Shown: positions 57,926-64,000 of the stretch, in pieces
Numbering within the stretch: the first letter of the stretch is position 1
Layout: each line of letters begins with the position of its first letter
Assembly: GCF_002844555.1 (NCBI RefSeq)
Contig: NZ_PJNI01000005.1
Location: 62,001-126,000, forward strand
DNA from: Brumimicrobium salinarum
GTDB taxonomy: Bacteria > Bacteroidota > Bacteroidia > Flavobacteriales_D > Crocinitomicaceae
DNA length: 64,000 nucleotides
Reading direction: 5' to 3'
Made by a program: the position numbers and the translations under genes
The notes under the pieces: model-generated
Told to the model about the DNA's origin: nothing
Databases searched by the model: none
The model's input: only the letters and a program-made list of their open reading frames with translations

Positions 57926-60559
57926 ATGAAAAACATACTTTTAAATATTGCTATCATACTATTATTCATTCCTCACAGCTTTTCACAGTGTGGACCTACC
58001 GAGGTAATACCTTCTCCACAAGTAATCGGACACTGTGAAGGCTATCCAGACACAATAAGTTTTACAGCCGATGGTATTTGTAATCGTGATTTCGAATACC
58101 AAGTCCTTAATTCAGCAAATGTAGTTGTTCAACCATGGTCCAATAACGATCAATATATACATACCGGAGATGTCTCAGATACGTATACCGTTAATTCTAG
58201 ATGCAGAGCATGTCCAACGGTAATCGTTAGTGATACTTTTCTAATAGAATCTATAGGTGAGCCCACGATACAAGGAAATGATTTCGTTTGTTACGGATCT
58301 TCTGTAAATTTAACTACTCAAGGGGCCCCCGCAGGTGATATTTCATGGTGGGATAGCGAAACTGGAGGAACACAACTTTCTACGAATGAAATCTATAATG
58401 CGAGCAACCTTACAGAAAGCGATACTGTGTACACAAGAATACAAGGAAACATAAATGTGGGATTAACTCAAGGCTCAATTCTTATAACCGAGGCTGGATT
58501 AGAAGGGTTTCTTAACGAACCAACTGCTGATTACCTTGAGATAACTAATCCATACGGAGTTCCTGTGAATACAACAGGCTGGGTAGTAGCGGTAAGTGAT
58601 TCCTATTCTGACATAAACGATGTAAATACAACATTATGGAATTTACCGAACTCCTTTGCCCCATGTTCCATCTTGTCTAAAACTGATGTTAGATTCACTT
58701 CTAGTTATTGGGGAGAAAATATTTTTTGGAACCCATATAACCCTGGATGGGCAATGATATTAGACGATTCTGGTGAAATTGTAGATTTCGTTGCATGGGG
58801 CTGGTCTGCGGCTGATCTTGCTGGGCTAAACACTGTAATTAATGGATATAATATTACTTTAGGAAGTGAATGGATTGGTCCAGGATGTAACGATAATTGT
58901 GCTGAGGTAAATAATGTACAATATAGCTTATCTCGTGTTGTTAACTCTGATAACAATGATTTGAATGACTTCATTTGTCAACCTACCTCACTTAACGTTA
59001 TCAATCCAGGTCTTAATTGTGGTTGGGTAGCCTCCGATTTCACTTGCGCTTATCCAGCCGCAGTTACCATTGATTCATTACCATCAGCATCAACACCTGA
59101 CACAACTTTTGTAGATTGTTATTCTGCTGTTCCAGCTCCTAACACAAATGTAATTACAAACTTATCCGATGATTACACCATTCCACCGAATGTGCAATTT
59201 ATAAGTGAAACATCAAATAATTCAATTTGCCCTGAAATTTTAACCAGAACCTATCAATTAGCAGATTCATGTAATAATACTGTTGATATAGAGCATATCA
59301 TAGTTATTCATGATACAGTTGCTCCGATATTAGACCCTGCTCCGGCTGATGTTACAGTTGCTTGTTATGCTGATATTCCACCAATGCAATCCTTAAACTG
59401 GACGGATAATTGTTCAGGCAATGGTGTGGTTCAAGGCGTAGAAACATCTAATGGCGAAACTTGTCCAGAAATACTGACCCGAACATGGAGTGTTTCAGAC
59501 ACTTGTGGAAACACAGCTACAGAAACCCAAACGATAATTATCAACGATACGATTTCTCCAAATATGGATTTAGCTCCTGCGGACACCTCATTGCAGTGCC
59601 GATCTGAATTAGAAGCAATGGTTGCTTTAAACTGGACAGATAATTGCGCTGGGAACGGTGTTTTAAACGGTGTTGAAACTGTTGATGGAAATACTTGCCC
59701 TGAAACAATCACGCGTAAATGGGAGATTAGTGATGGTTGTGATAATACTACCGAGCAGACGCAAATTATTGTAATTAATGACGATACACCACCTACCGCA
59801 AGTAATTTACCAACTATACAACTTGCTGAACTACCCGAACCCGACCCTTCGTTAATTACAGATGCTACTGATAATTGTGGAACACCTGTTGTAGAATGGC
59901 TTAAAGACAGTACAGATTATGGCTTTTGTCCTGAAAAAGTTGTTCGTACTTATAGTATAACAGATGATTGTGGGAATGTATCTTACGTTAAGCAAAACTT
60001 TACTATTGGAGATAATGCACCAAAAGCTGATTTCAATGCAGAACCTACCTTATTAGACAACTTTTCTGATGGTGTGGTCGAGTTTTATAATACTACAACT
60101 GGTGCTGTTAGTTATGAATGGGATTTTGGAGATGGCTCACCTTTCAGCTACATAACTAACCCCAACCACGAATACGACATAAGTAAATCAACAAGCTATG
60201 AAGTCTGGTTAAAAGCATTTTCTAAATTTGATTGTAGAGACAGTGCAAATATAACTATTAATGTTTTTCAGGAATTGGTTTACTTTATACCCAATGCTTT
60301 CACACCCAATAACGATGAGAACAATCCTGTATTTACGCCTATATTTGTTGCTGGTTTTGATCCAGGTGATTATCATTTCACGATTTACAATAGATGGGGA
60401 GAAACAATGTTTGAATCATTTAATCCAGATATTGGCTGGGATGGTTCTTACAATAACAAAATAGCCCAAGAAGGTGTTTATGTTTATAAGATAAGTTTTG
60501 GTATGGAAAATACTGATGAGCGTAAGGTGATAACAGGACATTTTTCACTATTGAAGTAA
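57926..60559 (+). CDS. Secreted protein with HYR-like repeats and type B T9SS domain
   Basis: The 877-residue protein has a signal peptide (1-20), an Ig-like/LTD region (QGSILITEAGLEGF, about 180-330), three or four tandem HYR-type repeats of about 85 residues (recurring ICPEILTRTYQL/TCPEILTRTWSVSD, NWTDNCSGNGV, and CGNTATETQTIIINDT; about 395-690), a PKD domain (YEWDFGDGSPFSY near 735) and a type B gliding-motility C-terminal domain (FTPNNDENNPVFTPI, YNRWGETMFES, GWDGSYNNK, GVYVYKI). A likely surface adhesin or motility-associated protein. Confidence 0.9.
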   Translation: MKNILLNIAIILLFIPHSFSQCGPTEVIPSPQVIGHCEGYPDTISFTADGICNRDFEYQVLNSANVVVQPWSNNDQYIHTGDVSDTYTVNSRCRACPTVIVSDTFLIESIGEPTIQGNDFVCYGSSVNLTTQGAPAGDISWWDSETGGTQLSTNEIYNASNLTESDTVYTRIQGNINVGLTQGSILITEAGLEGFLNEPTADYLEITNPYGVPVNTTGWVVAVSDSYSDINDVNTTLWNLPNSFAPCSILSKTDVRFTSSYWGENIFWNPYNPGWAMILDDSGEIVDFVAWGWSAADLAGLNTVINGYNITLGSEWIGPGCNDNCAEVNNVQYSLSRVVNSDNNDLNDFICQPTSLNVINPGLNCGWVASDFTCAYPAAVTIDSLPSASTPDTTFVDCYSAVPAPNTNVITNLSDDYTIPPNVQFISETSNNSICPEILTRTYQLADSCNNTVDIEHIIVIHDTVAPILDPAPADVTVACYADIPPMQSLNWTDNCSGNGVVQGVETSNGETCPEILTRTWSVSDTCGNTATETQTIIINDTISPNMDLAPADTSLQCRSELEAMVALNWTDNCAGNGVLNGVETVDGNTCPETITRKWEISDGCDNTTEQTQIIVINDDTPPTASNLPTIQLAELPEPDPSLITDATDNCGTPVVEWLKDSTDYGFCPEKVVRTYSITDDCGNVSYVKQNFTIGDNAPKADFNAEPTLLDNFSDGVVEFYNTTTGAVSYEWDFGDGSPFSYITNPNHEYDISKSTSYEVWLKAFSKFDCRDSANITINVFQELVYFIPNAFTPNNDENNPVFTPIFVAGFDPGDYHFTIYNRWGETMFESFNPDIGWDGSYNNKIAQEGVYVYKISFGMENTDERKVITGHFSLLK

Positions 60560-60915
60560 TACAAAATCTAAAATTGAAACGACTTAAACAGGTCTTTACA
60601 TCAAAATAAATGTTGTTTTTCAGCATGAATATTCAGCACGATGGTTAATGAATTTAATTATGCTAGATTTTTTTTCAGATTAAAATAAATTTAGATGTAT
60701 TTTCTATAAGCATTCGTTGATTCCACATATTAGGTATCCAACAAAGCATATTACATGCATAAGGATGAGTAGGTTTAATGAATGAATTACTCTTGAAAAA
60801 CTTATAATATAAATTGGTGAGTCTAAAACCCCTCACCAATTGAATATATTCTTGAATATTTATTGATAGAGTTTGAATACTGAGCTTTTCGAATTGAAAA
60901 ACTAACTCAAAAAGC
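60560..60915. other. Intergenic spacer holding one hairpin
   Basis: Apart from the hairpin at 60812-60841 I see no gene or RNA gene in this spacer between the convergent T9SS cargo and glycyl-tRNA synthetase genes. It is AT-rich. Confidence 0.6.
60812..60841 (-). terminator. Candidate terminator of glyS
   Basis: AATTGGTGAG (60812-60821) and CTCACCAATT (60832-60841) form a perfect 10-bp stem with a 10-base loop, about 75 bp after the glyS stop on the minus strand. The T tail is weak. Confidence 0.55.
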
Positions 60916-62457
60916 TTAACCTTGCTTAAGTAATTGCTTCATATTCACTTTTTCATCTATGATTTGATCTAAATCCGTAATTTTAACGCGTTCTTGTTTC
61001 ATTGTATCTCTGTCACGAATAGTAACCGTATTATCTTCTAAAGTTTGATGATCAACCGTTACGTGGAAAGGTGTTCCAATTGCATCCTGTCGACGGTAAC
61101 GTTTACCAATCGAGTCCTTATCATCATATTGACATGTAAAGTCGTATTTTAAATCATCAATGATTGCCATTGCCTTTTCTGGAAGGCCGTCTTTTTTCGT
61201 TAGTGGCATTACCGCAACCTTATATGGTGCCAATGCTGGTGGAATTGATAAAACAACTCTTTCAGAACCATCTTCCAAGGTTTCATTTTTTAAAGATGCG
61301 CTAAAAACAGCTAAGAACATCCTATCTAAACCAACCGAGGTCTCAACAACGTAAGGAACATAGCTTTCTTTCATTTCAGGATCATAAAATTGCAACTTTT
61401 TACCAGAATGTTCTTCATGCTTTTTCAAATCAAAGTCAGTACGCGAATGAATCCCTTCCAATTCTTTAAAGCCCATAGGGAAATCGAACTCAATATCGGA
61501 AGCTGCATTAGCGTAATGCGCCAATTGAATATGATCATGATCTCGATAGAACTCTTCTCCAAGACCTAGAGCTTTATGCCATCTGTTCCTTTTTTCTTTC
61601 CAATGCTCATACCACTTAAGCTCCTCACCAGGTCGAACAAAGTATTGCATTTCCATTTGTTCAAACTCACGCATTCTGAACACAAATTGGCGTGCAACAA
61701 TTTCATTCCTGAAAGCTTTACCTATTTGAGCGATTCCAAAAGGAATCTTCAGTCGTCCTGTTTTTTGAACATTTAAAAAGTTGACAAAAATACCTTGTGC
61801 AGTTTCAGGTCGTAAATATATTTTTGAAGCATCTCCTGCAACAGAACCTAATTCAGTGGAAAACATCAGATTAAATTGACGTACTTCTGTCCAATTTTTA
61901 GAACCAGAAACAGGACAAGCGATGCCTAAATCATCAATCATATCCTTTAAAGCTGGCAAGTCATCATTTTTGAAAATAGATTCTAATTGTGCTTCTAATT
62001 CATCAATTTTAGCTTGATTCCTTTTAACATTGGGATTTGTAGCTAAAAATTGCACCTCATCAAAGTCATCACCAAATCTTTTTCTGCCTTTCTTGACATC
62101 CTTTGCAATTTTATCTCGGTATTTCTCAATGTGTTCTTCTACCAAGACGTCTGCGCGGTAACGTTTTTTTGAATCTTTATTATCAATCATAGGATCGTTA
62201 AAGGCTTCTGTGTGTCCAGAAGCTTCCCATGTTTTCGGGTGCATAAAAATTGCTGCATCCAAACCAACAATTTCCTCATTCATTTGCACCATGGCTTTCC
62301 ACCAATACTGCTTAATGTTGTTTTTCAACTCAACTCCTAATTGACCATAGTCATAAGTTGCAGAAAGTCCATCATAAATTTCTGAGGATGGAAATACATA
62401 TCCATACGCTTTTGCGTGGGAAATAACTTCTTTTAGCTTGTCTTCACTCTTTTTCAT
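60916..62457 (-). CDS. glyS: Glycine--tRNA ligase (dimeric, GlyQS-type)
   Basis: The 513-residue class II aminoacyl-tRNA synthetase is of the eukaryote-like alpha2 type: motif 1 region ending near YYDYGQLGVELKNN, motif 2 FRNEIVARQFVFRMREFEQMEMQYF, motif 3 SVGLDRMFLAVFSAS, and a C-terminal anticodon-binding domain (ALAPYKVAVMPLTKKDGLPEKA). A charged insertion at about 115-175 is usual in this form. It charges tRNA-Gly and stands alone on the minus strand. Confidence 0.97.
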   Translation of the reverse strand: MKKSEDKLKEVISHAKAYGYVFPSSEIYDGLSATYDYGQLGVELKNNIKQYWWKAMVQMNEEIVGLDAAIFMHPKTWEASGHTEAFNDPMIDNKDSKKRYRADVLVEEHIEKYRDKIAKDVKKGRKRFGDDFDEVQFLATNPNVKRNQAKIDELEAQLESIFKNDDLPALKDMIDDLGIACPVSGSKNWTEVRQFNLMFSTELGSVAGDASKIYLRPETAQGIFVNFLNVQKTGRLKIPFGIAQIGKAFRNEIVARQFVFRMREFEQMEMQYFVRPGEELKWYEHWKEKRNRWHKALGLGEEFYRDHDHIQLAHYANAASDIEFDFPMGFKELEGIHSRTDFDLKKHEEHSGKKLQFYDPEMKESYVPYVVETSVGLDRMFLAVFSASLKNETLEDGSERVVLSIPPALAPYKVAVMPLTKKDGLPEKAMAIIDDLKYDFTCQYDDKDSIGKRYRRQDAIGTPFHVTVDHQTLEDNTVTIRDRDTMKQERVKITDLDQIIDEKVNMKQLLKQG

Positions 62458-62570
62458 GGATGCAAATTTAACAAATTTAACTAGGTTTCTTGGATATGTA
62501 CTGCAAGAATTAATAGCAAAGGAACAACAGTGAGAAAATCATTTGAAAGTACAACTTTTTTTCAAAAAAA

Positions 62571-62595
62571 TGAGGAATTCTTTTCGAATTCCTCA
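62571..62595 (-). terminator. Terminator of the first mini-lipoprotein gene
   Basis: TGAGGAATTC (62571-62580) and GAATTCCTCA (62586-62595) form a 10-bp stem followed on the minus strand by TTTTTTT. Confidence 0.85.
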
Positions 62596-62621
62596 TCTAT
62601 AATATATAGTCTAACTAAATT

Positions 62622-62822
62622 TTAATCAGTTGACCACGTTCCTTCAATTACTCCACCTTCACAGTCTGCTTCTTTGTCTTCTGCTTCACTCTTGGTCAAG
62701 TCTTTGTATTCATCTACAATCTTTGTGTCGTTTGGACCTGTATAAGTACATTTGTAATCTTTCTTACAAGATGTTAATGCTAAACCTCCTAATACTAATG
62801 CTCCTAAAAATACTTTTTTCAT
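62622..62822 (-). CDS. Mini-lipoprotein, paralogue 1
   Basis: A 66-residue protein with a lipobox (ALTSC, Cys19), KKDYKCTY, then SKSEAEDKEADCEGG and a short Trp-containing tail (GTWSTD). With the lipid-anchored Cys it has two further Cys that could pair. It is clearly related to the gene at 63031-63234 (shared signal, CKKDYxC, LTKSEAEDKE/LSKSEAKDKE). Each has its own terminator. Function unknown. Confidence 0.75.
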   Translation of the reverse strand: MKKVFLGALVLGGLALTSCKKDYKCTYTGPNDTKIVDEYKDLTKSEAEDKEADCEGGVIEGTWSTD

Positions 62823-62983
62823 AATAGTTTGTAATAATTTTAATTAATAATAATTCGTTGTCATAATATTAGAAAGATTACCTTGAGATGTATGTTAAAA
62901 TCTGAAAAAAAAATAAAATATACGATAACGATTCGCTTCTGAAAGCATTTTTGTTGTAAACCCAATTGGGCTTAAAACAAAAA

Positions 62984-63007
62984 AAAAGAGATCCTAAGAC
63001 CTCTTTT
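62984..63007 (-). terminator. Terminator of the second mini-lipoprotein gene
   Basis: AAAAGAG (62984-62990) and CTCTTTT (63001-63007) form a 7-bp stem followed on the minus strand by a long T run. Confidence 0.65.
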
Positions 63008-63030
63008 AATTTTTTTGTTTTGGAAAGTAA

Positions 63031-63234
63031 TTACTTTTCAGACCATTTTCCGCCACCATTCTCACATTCTTCTTCTTTATCTTTTGCTTCAGACTTAGAA
63101 AGATCTTCAAAAGTTGCCGATGAAGAAGCTGTTTCTCCGTTAACAGTAACAGAAACTTCACACTCATAATCTTTTTTACAAGAAGTTAAAGCCAAAGCTC
63201 CGAAAACCATTCCAACAAATAATACTTTTTTCAT
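63031..63234 (-). CDS. Mini-lipoprotein, paralogue 2
   Basis: A 67-residue protein with the signal LALTSC (Cys19), CKKDYECEVSVTVNGE, FEDLSKSEAKDKEEECENGGGKWSEK. Compared with its tandem paralogue it keeps both Cys spacings and the SKSEA-x-DKE core. The two genes have separate terminators and probably separate promoters, which suggests different regulation after duplication. Function unknown. Confidence 0.75.
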   Translation of the reverse strand: MKKVLFVGMVFGALALTSCKKDYECEVSVTVNGETASSSATFEDLSKSEAKDKEEECENGGGKWSEK

Positions 63235-63408
63235 AACAGTTATATTTAATTAGTTAAATTATAATTAAGGACAAACTTAAATAAAAAATACAATCTATTT
63301 AACATTTTTTTATTTTTTTTCAAAAAAAAATACATTGAAGGAATAAATAACATAAGATTAGCAACTTTTTTTAAATACTTTTTTAGTATTTTCGATTAAA
63401 AAAGTAAT

Positions 63409-64000
63409 ATGTTAGAAAAAATTGACCTAAAGAAAATATTGTTCTTAGACATTGAAACAGTCCCACAAACTTATGATTTTAATGACTTAGACGAGACTAC
63501 AGCTGAACTATTTAATCAAAAAACACGATTTCAACAAAAAGATGGAACCTCAGTGGATGAAATCTATGAACAAAGAGCAGGAATTCTAGCAGAGTTTGGA
63601 AAAATCGTTTGCATTTCCGTGGGTTTTGTCAATGAAACAAACACAGGAAAAGAAATCCGCATGAAGTCGTTTTATCATGATGATGAAGAAACGCTCTTAA
63701 AACAATTCGCAGGTTTATTGAATGACAATTATAATTCTCCCTACCACCTACTTTGTGGTCACAACGGAAAAGAATTCGACTTTCCATACATAGCAAGAAG
63801 AATGCTTATTCATGGATTAAAACTTCCTTACGCATTGGACATTGCGGGTAAGAAACCATGGGAAGTGAATCATCTTGACACCTTAGAATTATGGAAATTT
63901 GGTGATTATAAACACTTCACTTCTCTCCCATTATTGTGTCATATTTTTAAAATTCCGACACCAAAAGATGATATTTCGGGTGCAGATGTTGCAAGAGTTT
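63409..64000 (+). CDS. Predicted 3'-5' exonuclease, DEDD type (PolB-like), C-terminus beyond window
   Basis: About 197 residues are visible. The motif FLDIETVP (D14, E16) is ExoI, the segment LLCGHNGKEFDFPYIARRM contains the ExoII Asp, and a later LDTLELW follows, as in Rv2179c/PolB-exonuclease-like proteins. These act on DNA or RNA 3' ends. TATTTTCG about 20 bp before the start is one mismatch from a -7 element. The gene continues past the right edge. Confidence 0.85.
   Translation, partial: MLEKIDLKKILFLDIETVPQTYDFNDLDETTAELFNQKTRFQQKDGTSVDEIYEQRAGILAEFGKIVCISVGFVNETNTGKEIRMKSFYHDDEETLLKQFAGLLNDNYNSPYHLLCGHNGKEFDFPYIARRMLIHGLKLPYALDIAGKKPWEVNHLDTLELWKFGDYKHFTSLPLLCHIFKIPTPKDDISGADVARV

Overview
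The window is AT-rich chromosomal DNA from a member of the Bacteroidota, most likely the class Flavobacteriia (a Crocinitomicaceae/Fluviicola-like organism would fit, but the genus cannot be fixed from this sequence alone). The evidence is the combination of type IX secretion (T9SS) C-terminal sorting domains of types A and B, PorV-like and TonB-dependent outer-membrane proteins, TAnnTTTG-type promoter elements, a Bacteroidota-style Tgt, atpD-atpC on their own, and a Sec/lipoprotein (clade II) nitrous oxide reductase. No rRNA, tRNA, CRISPR array, prophage or insertion sequence was seen.

Layout. 1-3.9 kb: a partial LhgO-type oxidoreductase, an AtoE short-chain fatty acid permease, and a minus-strand run of two small membrane proteins followed by tryptophan 2,3-dioxygenase. 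4.1-13.2 kb: a nitrous-oxide/NO island. An Rrf2 regulator with three cysteines and the di-iron repair protein RIC face, across a divergent control region, a plus-strand nos operon: c-type cytochrome lipoprotein, nosZ, a membrane protein, nosL, nosD, nosF, nosY, and a polytopic protein with haem-copper-oxidase-like histidines. The control region holds a perfect FNR-like palindrome, and a near copy precedes the small membrane gene pair. A strong hairpin after nosZ probably sets nosZ apart from the accessory genes. 13.2-16.7 kb: GT2 glycosyltransferase, flippase-like protein, RuvC, HIT protein, GreA. 16.8-25.9 kb: a three-gene outer-membrane/secretion operon (large TonB-dependent receptor, 1395-residue T9SS cargo, PorV-like barrel). 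26-32 kb: envelope biogenesis (uppS, bamA, two OmpH/Skp chaperones, murI, gamma-carbonic anhydrase); uppS is split by a -1 frameshift at an A7 tract directly before a stop. 32-33.8 kb: atpD, atpC. 33.9-37.1 kb: a metal-handling module (HYC_CC_PP-type protein, TonB receptor, HMA lipoprotein), plausibly for copper, which NosZ requires.

37.2-47 kb is mostly housekeeping: Nfu, an LptF/G permease, Tgt, a second GT2, an ECF-type sigma factor, RsmG, GmhA and a YifB/ComM ATPase. 46.4-60.6 kb is rich in exported proteins: three T9SS cargo proteins (477, 1544 and 877 residues), an exported amidotransferase-fold-like protein, an SPFH protein with a small membrane partner, and a fatty-acid-hydroxylase-family protein. 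The end holds glycyl-tRNA synthetase, two tandem paralogous mini-lipoproteins, and the start of a DEDD-type exonuclease.

Working together, the nos genes would give anaerobic N2O respiration: the cytochrome lipoprotein feeds electrons to periplasmic NosZ, NosL and NosDFY mature its copper centres, RIC repairs NO-damaged Fe-S clusters, and the metal module could bring copper across the outer membrane. No nosR, nosX or NO reductase gene is present in the window.
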